A stretch of DNA of 64,000 nt from Anthropogastromicrobium sp050944455 (GTDB lineage Bacteria; Bacillota; Clostridia; Lachnospirales; Lachnospiraceae), in assembly GCA_050944455.1 (NCBI GenBank), contig JBMNRC010000004.1:72226-136225 (forward strand), written 5' to 3'. Under the pieces are notes generated by a model that worked only from the letters and a program-made list of their open reading frames with translations, was not told the origin of the DNA and ran no database searches. Below are positions 26,701 to 35,287 of this stretch, piece by piece; positions within the stretch are counted from its first letter, which is position 1; each line of letters begins with the position of its first letter. The translations under genes and the position numbers were made by a program.

Positions 26701-27222
26701 TTGCGCAAGAACAGTGTAAAAAATTTCCGCATCAATTCTGAAGTCGCGAGGGAGATTTCCCGCATTATCAGCCGGGAAATCAAGGATCCGAGAATCGACC
26801 CGATGACTTCGGTGGTGCGGGCGGAAGTGACGGCGGACCTCAAGTACTGCAAGGTATACGTCAGTATCCTGGGCAGTGAGGAAGCCAGAAAAAATACGAT
26901 GGCGGGACTCCGGAGCGCGACTCCCTTTATCCGCCACATGCTCGCCGAAACCGTCAATCTGCGGCTTACTCCGGAAATCACGTTCATTGAGGACGAGTCC
27001 ATCGAGTACGGCGTCCGCATGACCAACCTGATCAATCAGGTGACGGCCAAAGACCGCGCGGACGAGATTGCCAGGGGCGAAGATCCCGACGCGGTGAAAC
27101 CGGAAGGCGGAGCCGGCCCGGAAACTGAGGGACCTGAAGGCGGAGCCGGCCCGGAAACTGAGGGACCTGAAGGCGGAGCCGGCCCGGAAACTGAGGGACC
27201 TGAAGGCGGAAAAGCGGAGTAA
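26701..27222 (+). CDS. rbfA: 30S ribosome-binding factor RbfA with a repetitive C-terminal tail
   Basis: RbfA binds immature 30S subunits and helps 16S rRNA maturation. The KH-like domain covers about residues 1-115, with RINSEVAREISRIISREIKDPRI near the start and YVSILGSEEA in the middle. The start is TTG 26701, directly after the infB stop, with AGGAGGT 11 bases upstream. The last 45 or so residues are three exact copies of an 11-residue Gly/Pro/Glu repeat (GGAGPETEGPE) encoded by a 33-base tandem repeat. Typical RbfA ends shortly after the domain. Confidence 0.93.
   Translation: MRKNSVKNFRINSEVAREISRIISREIKDPRIDPMTSVVRAEVTADLKYCKVYVSILGSEEARKNTMAGLRSATPFIRHMLAETVNLRLTPEITFIEDESIEYGVRMTNLINQVTAKDRADEIARGEDPDAVKPEGGAGPETEGPEGGAGPETEGPEGGAGPETEGPEGGKAE
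27106..27204 (+). repeat. 33-base tandem repeat, three exact copies, in rbfA
   Basis: The unit starting GGCGGAGCCGGCCCGG occurs at 27106-27138, 27139-27171 and 27172-27204 without a mismatch; a partial fourth unit follows. It keeps the reading frame and adds 11 residues per copy. Confidence 0.95.
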
Positions 27223-27335
27223 GCCGGGCCGTTCTACGGCCCGGAACGCACCCGCACGGAAAGTAAATAATCTCGCTGCCCGGCCGGGTGCCGGGCTGAC
27301 GCCGGCCGTCCTGAGAAGAAGCCGGCTGTATGAAG

Positions 27336-27361
27336 GCCGGGAGGAATGCCTCCCGGCTTTT
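27336..27361 (+). terminator. intrinsic terminator or attenuator before nrnA
   Basis: GCCGGGAGG, loop AATG, CCTCCCGGC, then TTTT. It ends 19 bases before the nrnA start, inside an otherwise continuous operon, so it may reduce rather than stop downstream transcription. Confidence 0.75.
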
Positions 27362-27380
27362 CCTGACAGAAAGGAAAAGT

Positions 27381-28340
27381 ATGCGAACAAGACTGGACGA
27401 ACTGCTCGGGGGAGCCCTGCATATCGCGGTGTGCGGCCACATCCGCCCGGACGGCGACTGTATCGGCAGCACGCTGGGGCTCAGGGCGTATGTCAGGGCA
27501 ATCAGGCCGGAGATCCGCACGGACGTGTGGCTGGACGAGTTTCCGGATTCGTACCGGATGCTTCCCGGCTCTGATTCCGTCAATACCGGAAATCCTGAGG
27601 AGAAACCCGATATCCTGTTTGTGCTCGACTGCTCGGAGATGGCGAGAATCGGAAGAGGCAGAGAACTGGCGGCTGCCGCCGGGAAAACGGTGTGCGTCGA
27701 CCATCACATGACAAACGGGGGATTCGCGGACGAAAACATCATCTACCCGGATTACAGTTCCGCCTGCGAGGTTCTCTACACCCTGATGGATGAAGGGAGA
27801 ATGGACCGGGACACGGCGATGTGCCTCTACACCGGGATCGCTTCGGACACCGGCGTTTTTCAGTATTCCAGCGTGACGGAGGACACCATGCGCCGGGCGG
27901 GGAAACTGATCTCGTTCGGGTTTGATTTCCCGAAGATCCTGACGGAAACGCATTTTGAGGTGAAATTTACCCACCAGAAGCTCACGGCGCTCGCCCTGGA
28001 GAGGATGGAATACACGGAAGACAAGCGCGGAGTCGTGAGTATCCTCAGCCTGGGGGATTACGAAAAACTTCACAGCAGCGTGATGGAGACCGACGGAATC
28101 GTGGAGCAGATGCGGTACACCCGGGGTATTGACTATTCGGTGCTGTTTTATGAAACGGAACCCGGTCTGTACAAAATCAGTTTCCGGTCCAAGGGAGAGA
28201 CCAACGTCGGGGAGGCGGCAAAACTCCTCGGCGGAGGCGGACACCGGCTGGCTTCGGGAGCGTCGCTCAAAGGCCTCAGTTATGATCAGATGAAGGAGCG
28301 CACGGAGCAGGCGATCGGGGAGACGCGCAAAGATGGCTGA
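27381..28340 (+). CDS. nrnA: DHH/DHHA1 phosphoesterase, NrnA-like (nanoRNase / pAp phosphatase)
   Basis: NrnA degrades very short RNAs and 3'-phosphoadenosine 5'-phosphate. The 319 residues show the DHH-family motifs HIRPDGDCIGS (about residues 20-30), VLDCSE (about residues 82-87) and the namesake VDHHMTNGG (about residues 110-118). The C-terminal DHHA1 domain has GGGGHRLASGA. ATG 27381 follows AAAGGA. The position rbfA-nrnA-truB-ribF is typical for Firmicutes. It overlaps truB by eight bases. Confidence 0.93.
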   Translation: MRTRLDELLGGALHIAVCGHIRPDGDCIGSTLGLRAYVRAIRPEIRTDVWLDEFPDSYRMLPGSDSVNTGNPEEKPDILFVLDCSEMARIGRGRELAAAAGKTVCVDHHMTNGGFADENIIYPDYSSACEVLYTLMDEGRMDRDTAMCLYTGIASDTGVFQYSSVTEDTMRRAGKLISFGFDFPKILTETHFEVKFTHQKLTALALERMEYTEDKRGVVSILSLGDYEKLHSSVMETDGIVEQMRYTRGIDYSVLFYETEPGLYKISFRSKGETNVGEAAKLLGGGGHRLASGASLKGLSYDQMKERTEQAIGETRKDG

Positions 28341-29229
28341 CGGTTTTCTTCCTGTCTACAAAGAACAGGGTTTTACTTCCATGGATGCCGTCGCGAAACT
28401 GCGAGGTATTCTTCACACAAAAAAGATCGGCCACGCGGGAACGCTCGACCCCATGGCCGAGGGAGTGCTGCTCACCGCGGTGGGCAGCGCGACCCGCGCG
28501 ATCAGCCTCCTGCCGGTCCGGGACAAGGAGTACATCGCAGGGATCCGGCTGGGAACAGCGACCGACACTGAGGATATCTGGGGAAATGTCACTGAGCAGT
28601 CGGATAACATTGTTCCAAAACAGGACCTCGAGGCTGCGATCCTGTCCTTTCAGGGCGGTTATGACCAGGTTCCGCCGATGGTATCGGCCAAAAAGGTCGG
28701 AGGCAGGAAACTCTACCAGCTCGCCCGCGAGGGGAAAACCGTGGAGAGAAAACCGGTCCGCGTGGAGATCCCTGAAATCGAGATTCTTTCGGCGGGGCAG
28801 AATACCGCTGAATTCCGCGTGCGCTGCTCGGAAGGAACCTACATCCGGTCTCTCTGCCGCGACATCGGCGCAAAGCTTTCCATGCCTGCCTGCATGAGCC
28901 GGCTGACGAGAACGGAGGCCTGCGGAGTCAGGATCAGCCAGGCGCTCACGCTCTCCCGGATCCAGGAGCTGGCGGATGCCGGAACCATTGCTGATAACAT
29001 TGTTTCAATACCGGATATGCTCGGGAGCTATCCGGGCGTAACAGTCTCGCAGGACTGGACGATGAAGGTCCTGAACGGGTCGGCGTTCCCCCGTCAGGCA
29101 GTCTGCGGGAGCGGGGGAACCGGAGGACCGCTGTGCCGGGTGTTCCTTTCCGACGGCAGATTTCAGGGAGTGTACCGGAAAGAAGGAGACATTTACATGC
29201 CGGTAAAAATTCTGGGAGGTCGCAATTGA
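28333..29229 (+). CDS. truB: tRNA pseudouridine-55 synthase
   Basis: TruB makes the pseudouridine of the tRNA T-loop. The 298-residue protein begins with GFLPVYKEQGFTSMDAV and has the catalytic Asp D39 in HAGTLDPMAEGVL. The blocks DKEYIAGIRLGTATDTED and RVRCSEGTYIRSLCRD are typical. It ends with a short C-terminal domain. Start and stop overlap with nrnA and ribF respectively, so the three are translated in tandem. Confidence 0.96.
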   Translation: MADGFLPVYKEQGFTSMDAVAKLRGILHTKKIGHAGTLDPMAEGVLLTAVGSATRAISLLPVRDKEYIAGIRLGTATDTEDIWGNVTEQSDNIVPKQDLEAAILSFQGGYDQVPPMVSAKKVGGRKLYQLAREGKTVERKPVRVEIPEIEILSAGQNTAEFRVRCSEGTYIRSLCRDIGAKLSMPACMSRLTRTEACGVRISQALTLSRIQELADAGTIADNIVSIPDMLGSYPGVTVSQDWTMKVLNGSAFPRQAVCGSGGTGGPLCRVFLSDGRFQGVYRKEGDIYMPVKILGGRN

Positions 29230-30185
29230 TCAGAATACATGAATTCAACGCGGAGTCTTCCCGGGTGCTTTCGGGAGGGACTTCCGTGACGATCGGAAAG
29301 TTTGACGGAGTCCACCGCGGCCATCAGCTGCTGCTGGCGGAAGCCCGAAGCTCGGCGCTGGCGTACACGGTGCGGCATCCGGGCCATCCGGCACGGACCT
29401 GCGCATTCACCTTTATCGAGAAGGACGCGCGGATTCCGGAGCATTCCAGAATTCAGACGGCGGAAGAGCGGGCACAGTCGATTCAGGAGGCAGGCGCCGA
29501 TATTCTGGTGGAATACCCGTTCGGCCGCGAGGAGATGAACATGGAACCCGGCGATTTCGTCCGTGAAATCCTCCTGGACCGTCTTCACATGAAAGCGCTG
29601 ACGGTCGGAACGGATTTCCGGTTCGGCCATGAGCGGAGGGGAACGCCCGCGCTCCTTGCGCGGATGGCGCCTGACATGGGATTCACACTGAAAGTGATTC
29701 CGAAGGTCAGGTATCAGGGTGAGGAAATCAGCAGCACCCGCATCCGCGAATGCCTGGAACAGGGCCGGATGGAGGATGCCCGGCAGATGATGGGGCATCC
29801 CTACTCGGTCACTTCCGCAGTCCTCCACGGAAAAGAACTCGGGAGGACGCTCGATTTTCCGACCCTGAATCTCGCGGCGCCCGCGGAAAAAATCCTGCCC
29901 CCGTTCGGCGTGTATTTCTGCAGGGTGAAAATCGGGGACCGCTGGTACGACAGCGTGGCCAATCTCGGAGTGCAGCCCACTGTCGCGGAGCATCATCTGT
30001 GGCTGGAATGCAATGTCCTGGATTTCAGCGGGGAAGTGTACGGACAGACTGTGACAGCGCAGCTTCTGTCTTTTGAGCGGCCGGAGAGAAAGTTTTCGGG
30101 TGTGGAAGAACTGAAAAGCACGGTGATGAACGACCGGGCAAATGCCGAAAAGTATTTCAGCGATAAAAACAGCGCCGTCTGCTGA
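29226..30185 (+). CDS. ribF: bifunctional riboflavin kinase / FMN adenylyltransferase
   Basis: It turns riboflavin into FMN and FAD. The N-terminal adenylyltransferase domain has TIGKFDGVHRGHQ (about residues 20-32) and the conserved EISSTRIRE near residue 165. The C-terminal riboflavin kinase domain has GKELGRTLDFPTLNL (about residues 200-214). The start is TTG 29226, overlapping the truB stop (TTGA), with GGGAGG six bases upstream. 319 residues is normal. It ends the operon that begins at rimP. Confidence 0.95.
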   Translation: MIRIHEFNAESSRVLSGGTSVTIGKFDGVHRGHQLLLAEARSSALAYTVRHPGHPARTCAFTFIEKDARIPEHSRIQTAEERAQSIQEAGADILVEYPFGREEMNMEPGDFVREILLDRLHMKALTVGTDFRFGHERRGTPALLARMAPDMGFTLKVIPKVRYQGEEISSTRIRECLEQGRMEDARQMMGHPYSVTSAVLHGKELGRTLDFPTLNLAAPAEKILPPFGVYFCRVKIGDRWYDSVANLGVQPTVAEHHLWLECNVLDFSGEVYGQTVTAQLLSFERPERKFSGVEELKSTVMNDRANAEKYFSDKNSAVC

Positions 30186-30382
30186 ACCGCGGGCAGACCG
30201 GCCGGGTCCGGCCGGCTGTACCGGGAATGCGGCGCGCTGGAATGAAACTTCGGCTGACGGCCGGAGCCGGATGACAGGCGGCCGGAGTCCCGGATTTTTC
30301 CAGGCTGCGGGAATCCGCCCGGAGCAGGCAGGTTCCCGGTGGGCAATGAGCGCAGAATTTTACGCGGAAGCATGTGAATTTC

Positions 30383-30411
30383 TTGACAGAAACGAAACGG
30401 CATGATATATT
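30383..30411 (+). promoter_or_regulatory. rpsO promoter
   Basis: TTGACA (30383-30388) and TATATT (30406-30411) are 17 bases apart. A leader of about 90 bases follows, in which S15 could bind for autoregulation, though no specific structure is recognised. Confidence 0.85.
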
Positions 30412-30503
30412 TCTTAAGGTTTTCGCCCGGGCCCAGCAGAAGGTACTCCGGCCGCTGCCTGGTCCGCGGTATGCGAAACAGAATAATAAGGAGGTAATCA
30501 TCC

Positions 30504-30770
30504 ATGATTACAAAAGAAAAGAAAGCAGAGATCATCAAAGAGTACGCCAGAACCCCGCAGGATACGGGTTCGCCTGAAGTACAGATCGCTATTCTCACCG
30601 AGAGAATCAACGAGCTCACCGAGCACCTGAAGAACAACCCCAACGATCACCATTCCAGAAGAGGCCTTCTGATGATGGTAGGCCAGAGAAGGGGAATGCT
30701 GGAGTATCTTGCGTCCAAGGATATCAATGCTTACCGTGAGCTGATCAAGAAACTGGGCATCAGAAAGTAA
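30504..30770 (+). CDS. rpsO: 30S ribosomal protein S15
   Basis: An 88-residue primary 16S rRNA-binding protein of the platform. It shows EYARTPQDTGSPEVQIA (about residues 10-26), the HHSRRGLLMMVGQRR block (about residues 46-60) and YRELIKKLGIRK at the end, all standard. AAGGAGGT precedes the ATG. It is followed by pnp, the classic rpsO-pnp order. Confidence 0.98.
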   Translation: MITKEKKAEIIKEYARTPQDTGSPEVQIAILTERINELTEHLKNNPNDHHSRRGLLMMVGQRRGMLEYLASKDINAYRELIKKLGIRK

Positions 30771-30790
30771 TTTCATAACACGGTTTATGC

Positions 30791-30833
30791 TGTCCGCGCC
30801 TGCCCGGGTGTCTGCACCCGGACTGCGCGGACA
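30791..30833 (+). terminator. long GC hairpin between rpsO and pnp
   Basis: TGTCCGCGC pairs with GCGCGGACA, and inside it CCGGGTG pairs with CACCCGG. No T-run follows, so it is a weak terminator or, as in the E. coli rpsO-pnp spacer, an RNase III-type processing site. Confidence 0.55.
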
Positions 30834-30913
30834 ATTGCATATCTTACATTTTCATGCGGGGAACGCTGACGCATTTCCCGAGACCACTGAAGCGGGCATC
30901 TTCAGCCCCGTGT

Positions 30914-30935
30914 TTCCGCGGCAGAGCCCGCGGAA
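30914..30935 (+). promoter_or_regulatory. stem-loop in the pnp leader
   Basis: TTCCGCGG, six-base loop, CCGCGGAA. It lies in the 240-base spacer before pnp. PNPase autoregulates through leader hairpins in other bacteria; no other gene is visible in the spacer. Confidence 0.4.
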
Positions 30936-31076
30936 GGCCGTCTGCGGCAGAGGCGGGACGGCAGCGGCAGGGGAAGAGAACAAAGGTGCCAGGTTCAGTA
31001 GTTTCGGGGAGCCGTTTTCGGCTGCAGGGCAGTTCCTCCGCTGCAGGCAGAAGGCCTGAGAAGGAGAAGAAACAAG

Positions 31077-33170
31077 ATGTACAAGAGCTATTCAATGGAA
31101 CTCTGCGGCAGAACCCTCACGGTAGATATCGGCAGAGTGGCAGCACAGGCAAACGGCGCGGCGTTCATGCACTACGGCGATACCACCGTCCTTTCGACAG
31201 CGACCGCAAGCAAAGAGCCGAAGGAAGGCGTCGACTTCTTCCCCCTGTCCGTCGAGTACGAAGAAAAGATGTACGCGGTCGGAAAGTTCCCGGGAGGTTT
31301 CAACAAGAGAGAGGGCAAGGCCAGCGAGCACGCGATCCTGACGTCCCGCGTCATCGACCGCCCGATGCGCCCGCTGTTCCCGAAGGATTACCGCAACGAC
31401 GTCACGCTGGACAACCTCGTGATGAGCGTTGACCCGACCTGCGCGCCGGAAGTCACCGCCATGCTGGGTTCTTCCCTGGCGGTCAGCATTTCCGACATTC
31501 CTTTCGACGGCCCGATCGCCGCGACAAAAGTCGGCCTGATCAACGGCGAGCTGATCTTCAACCCGACCGAGGAGCAGGCTTCCGTTTCCGATCTTGACCT
31601 GACCGTCGCGTCCACGAGGGACAAAGTCATCATGATCGAGGCCGGCGCAAAGGAAGTGCCGGAAGCGACGATGATCGACGCCATCTTCGCGGCGCACGGC
31701 ATCAACCAGAAGATCATCGCTTTCTTTGACCGCATTGTCGCGGACTGCGGAAAGCCGAAGCACGATTACGTCCATTTTGACGTCCCGGAAGACCTGTGGA
31801 ATGACATGACCGCCAGAATCTCCGCGGAAGAGATGGAGAAGGCTGTCTTCACCAATGAGAAGCAGGTCCGTGAGAATAACATCTTCGAGCTCAAGCAGAA
31901 GCTCACAGAGCTCTACAAAGATGAGCACCCGGACTGGGCAGCGCATCTGGACGACGCCCTTTACAAGTACCAGAAGAAGACCGTCCGCAAGATGATCCTG
32001 AAGGACCACAAGAGACCTGACGGACGCGCCATCAAGCAGATCCGTCCGCTGGCGGCCGAGGTCGACATCATTCCGCGCGTCCACGGTTCCGCGATGTTCA
32101 CCAGAGGGCAGACGCAGATCTGCGACGTCGTCACCCTGGCTCCGCTCTCCGAGGCGCAGAAGGTTGAAGGCCTCAATTCCCTGGAGACCCACAAGAGATA
32201 TATCCACCAGTACAACTTCCCGTCCTACTCTGTCGGTGAAACCAAAGTGTCGAGAGGGCCGGGACGCCGTGAGATCGGCCACGGAGCGCTGGCGGAGCGC
32301 GCGCTGCTTCCGGTTCTTCCTTCCGAGGAAGAGTTCCCGTACGCGATCCGCGCCGTATCCGAGACCTTCGAGTCCAACGGTTCCACCTCCCAGGCTTCTG
32401 TCTGCGCGTCCTGCATGGCCCTGATGGCCGCTGGCGTTCCGATCAAAACGATGGTGGCGGGCATTTCCTGCGGCCTGGTTACCGGCGAGACGGATGACGA
32501 TTACGTGGTCCTGACGGATATCCAGGGCCTTGAGGACTTTTTCGGCGACATGGACTTCAAGGTGGCCGGAACCCACAAGGGAATCAACGCCATCCAGATG
32601 GACATCAAGATTCACGGCCTGACCAGAAAGATCATCGAGGAAGCGATTTACCGCGCGAGAGAGGCCCGCTTCTACATCATGGACGAGGTCATGAGCAAGG
32701 CGATCTCCGCGCCGAGACCTGACGTAGCTCCGCTGGCTCCGAAGATCGAGACCATGACCATTGATCCGGAGAAGATCGGCGATGTCGTCGGCAAGCAGGG
32801 CAAGGTGATCAACCGTATCATCGATGAGACCGGCACCAAGATCGACATCTCCGAGGACGGCACGGTTTCGATCTGCGGCGTGGACCGCGCGATGATCCGG
32901 AAGGCGAAGGATACGATCACCACGATCGTCACCGATTACTACGAAGGACAGATCCTGACGGGCAAAGTCGTCAGCATCAAGGATTTCGGCGCGTTCCTCG
33001 AGTTCGCCCCGGGCAAGGAGGGTATGGTTCACATCTCCAGAATCGCGAACCACAGAGTCGAGCATGTCGAGGATGTCCTGACCCTCGGCGACGTCGTCAA
33101 AGTCGTCTGCCTCGGCAAGGACAAGATGGGCCGCTTCAGCTTCAGCATCAAGGACTGCAAGCAGAACTGA
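31077..33170 (+). CDS. pnp: polyribonucleotide nucleotidyltransferase (PNPase)
   Basis: A trimeric 3'-to-5' phosphorolytic exoribonuclease. The 697 residues comprise two RNase PH domains with FFPLSVEYEEKMYAVGKFPGG (split at its Gly) early and RGPGRREIGHGALAERAL (about residues 393-410) in the second. The KH domain follows with IGDVVGKQGKVINRII, then the S1 domain (VVSIKDFGAFLEF), ending SFSIKDCKQN. AAGGAG lies 10 bases before the ATG. It follows rpsO and ends at a strong terminator. Confidence 0.97.
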   Translation: MYKSYSMELCGRTLTVDIGRVAAQANGAAFMHYGDTTVLSTATASKEPKEGVDFFPLSVEYEEKMYAVGKFPGGFNKREGKASEHAILTSRVIDRPMRPLFPKDYRNDVTLDNLVMSVDPTCAPEVTAMLGSSLAVSISDIPFDGPIAATKVGLINGELIFNPTEEQASVSDLDLTVASTRDKVIMIEAGAKEVPEATMIDAIFAAHGINQKIIAFFDRIVADCGKPKHDYVHFDVPEDLWNDMTARISAEEMEKAVFTNEKQVRENNIFELKQKLTELYKDEHPDWAAHLDDALYKYQKKTVRKMILKDHKRPDGRAIKQIRPLAAEVDIIPRVHGSAMFTRGQTQICDVVTLAPLSEAQKVEGLNSLETHKRYIHQYNFPSYSVGETKVSRGPGRREIGHGALAERALLPVLPSEEEFPYAIRAVSETFESNGSTSQASVCASCMALMAAGVPIKTMVAGISCGLVTGETDDDYVVLTDIQGLEDFFGDMDFKVAGTHKGINAIQMDIKIHGLTRKIIEEAIYRAREARFYIMDEVMSKAISAPRPDVAPLAPKIETMTIDPEKIGDVVGKQGKVINRIIDETGTKIDISEDGTVSICGVDRAMIRKAKDTITTIVTDYYEGQILTGKVVSIKDFGAFLEFAPGKEGMVHISRIANHRVEHVEDVLTLGDVVKVVCLGKDKMGRFSFSIKDCKQN

Positions 33171-33192
33171 CGCGTTCCGCGTGAACCGCATA

Positions 33193-33229
33193 CGCCGGAG
33201 TACAGCACCTGTACTTCCGGCGTTTTTTT
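33193..33229 (+). terminator. pnp intrinsic terminator
   Basis: CGCCGGA-GTACAG and CTGTAC-T-TCCGGCG pair with one bulged T, followed by seven T residues. Confidence 0.93.
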
Positions 33230-33347
33230 CAGGAAGCGCCGGGCGGCGCGCGTCCCCCTGCCCGATCCGCCCCGCGGGTCAGAACAGCGGAACTGAAGCC
33301 GTAGCCGGACGAAAGGCCGCAACTATTTGAAGAAAGGAACCTGGCAG

Positions 33348-35105
33348 ATGAAAACACTACTGGAACAGATTTCCGGAAAAACGGCGGAAGCTTTTGAAGC
33401 CTGCGGGCTGGATCCCGCGCTCGGGAGAGTGACGGTGTCCAACCGTCCTGATCTCTGCGAGTACCAGTGCAACGGAGCGCTGGCCGCGGCGAAAACCGCG
33501 CACAGGGCCCCGATTCTGATCGCGTCGGAAGTCGCGGAAAAACTGAAATCCTGTGCAATTTTTTCCTCAGTGGAGGCCGTGAAACCCGGATTCATCAACC
33601 TGAAGCTGTCCGGGAGTTTCCTGGCATCGCAGCTGGACGCATTTTCTGCCGCTGAGAAACACGGGGTGGAGAATCCGCACCCCGAGAAGGTGATCATCGA
33701 CTACGGCGGCCCGAATGTCGCCAAGCCCCTTCACGTAGGGCATCTGCGCTCCGCCGTGATCGGCGAGAGCGTCAAGAGAATCCTGCGGTACTGCGGCGAT
33801 GAGGTCATCGGCGACGTTCATCTCGGCGACTGGGGACTTCAGATGGGCCTGATCATCGCCGAGCTTCAGGACCGGCAGCCGGATCTCGTCTATTTCGATC
33901 CGGATTACAAGGGCGAATATCCGGCGGAAGCACCGTTCACGATCGGTGAGCTGGAGGAAATCTATCCGGCTGCCAGCGCGCGCTCAAAGGAGGACAAAAA
34001 TTTCGCAGCCCGCGCCCATGAGGCCACGGCAAAACTGCAGGACGGCGTTCCGGGCTACCGGGCGCTGTGGAATCATATCCTGAACGTATCCGTGGCAGAC
34101 CTGAAGAAAAACTATGAGAAACTGGACGTCCATTTCGATCTCTGGAAAAAGGAGAGCGATGCGCAGCCTTATATCCCTGAACTTCTGAAAATTCTGAAGG
34201 ACAGGAACCTGTCTTACCTGTCCAACGGGGCTCTCGTGGTGGACGTGGCGGAACCCGGGGATGCAAAGGAAGTCCCGCCGTGCATCATCCTCAAGTCGGA
34301 CGGCGCGAGCCTGTACCAGACGACGGACCTTGCGACGATCATTGAGAGGGAAAAACTGTTTCATCCGGACCGCATTCTCTACGTGGTCGACAAGCGCCAG
34401 CAGATGCACTTCACGCAGGTGTTCCGCGTAGCCCGCAGGGCGGAGCTGGTTCCGCCCGCGACAAAACTGGATTTTCTCGGGTTCGGAACCATGAACGGGA
34501 AGGACGGGAAACCTTTCAAAACCCGCGAGGGCGGAGTGATGCGCCTGGAGACGCTGATCGGGGATATCGACCAGGCCGTGTACGATAAGATGGCCGACCG
34601 CGATCTTCCTGAGGAGAAACGCAGGGAGCTTTCGGAGATCATCGGGCTTGCGGCGCTCAAATACGGCGACCTGTCCAACCAGGCGTCAAAAGATTATGTG
34701 TTTGACACAGACCGCTTTACCTCTTTCGAGGGCAACACCGGGCCGTACATCCAGTACACGATCGTCCGCATCAAGTCCATCCTGAAAAAGGCTGCCGGGA
34801 GCGGAAAGAAAGCCGCCGACAGGTTTGCGGGGCCGGACAGCGACGCGGCGAAGCAGCTGATGATCAATCTCGCCGGTTTCAGCGAGGTGATGCAGCAGGC
34901 CGCCGATGAATTTGCCCCGCATAAAATCTGCGCCTACATTTACGGGATCGCGGACCAGTTCAACCGGTTCTACCATGAGACGAACATCATGGCGGAACCC
35001 GATGCGGACAGACAGGCGGGCTACCTGAGGCTGATCTCGTATACCCGCGAGATCCTGGAAATCTGCATCGGCGTGCTCGGGTTCGCCGCGCCGGACGAGA
35101 TGTAA
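33348..35105 (+). CDS. argS: arginyl-tRNA synthetase
   Basis: A class I synthetase charging tRNA-Arg. The 585 residues contain the N-terminal Add-1 domain and the HIGH-type motif in YGGPNVAKPLHVGHLRSAVIG. The KMS-type loop region is around FGTMNGKDGKPFKTREGGVM, and the C-terminal DALR anticodon-binding domain ends the protein. As in many ArgRS the second signature is not a clear KMSKS. ATG 33348 follows AAAGGA; a TTG 21 bases upstream is less likely. It is probably a single transcription unit between two intergenic gaps. Confidence 0.95.
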   Translation: MKTLLEQISGKTAEAFEACGLDPALGRVTVSNRPDLCEYQCNGALAAAKTAHRAPILIASEVAEKLKSCAIFSSVEAVKPGFINLKLSGSFLASQLDAFSAAEKHGVENPHPEKVIIDYGGPNVAKPLHVGHLRSAVIGESVKRILRYCGDEVIGDVHLGDWGLQMGLIIAELQDRQPDLVYFDPDYKGEYPAEAPFTIGELEEIYPAASARSKEDKNFAARAHEATAKLQDGVPGYRALWNHILNVSVADLKKNYEKLDVHFDLWKKESDAQPYIPELLKILKDRNLSYLSNGALVVDVAEPGDAKEVPPCIILKSDGASLYQTTDLATIIEREKLFHPDRILYVVDKRQQMHFTQVFRVARRAELVPPATKLDFLGFGTMNGKDGKPFKTREGGVMRLETLIGDIDQAVYDKMADRDLPEEKRRELSEIIGLAALKYGDLSNQASKDYVFDTDRFTSFEGNTGPYIQYTIVRIKSILKKAAGSGKKAADRFAGPDSDAAKQLMINLAGFSEVMQQAADEFAPHKICAYIYGIADQFNRFYHETNIMAEPDADRQAGYLRLISYTREILEICIGVLGFAAPDEM

Positions 35106-35287
35106 CAGAGCGGCTGCAGACGGCCGGTATTCAGGTAAAACCTTCCGGCTGCCGTGCTGTCAGCATTCAGGACCGGGCTGCCGGAGGGAACGGCGGGGCC
35201 GGATCTCCGGTATTCCATTCTGGCAGTTTCGATGAAATGAAGGATGCGGAACCCCCGCGGGCTATTTACTCTGGTTTTTAAGGAAAG

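Noticed and set aside
24409..27390. Very long antisense frame opposite infB and rbfA with repeated Phe-Arg-Ser-Leu units
   Set aside because: The units are the reverse reading of the rbfA 33-base repeat and the infB repeats; no start signal or homology is seen.
33230..33347. T-box riboswitch before argS (also considered before glnS)
   Set aside because: No T-box core (AGGGTGGNACCGCG) or following terminator was found in either leader.
35106..35287. Riboswitch before the MATE gene
   Set aside because: MATE genes are sometimes riboswitch-controlled, but no known conserved core or terminator pair could be recognised.
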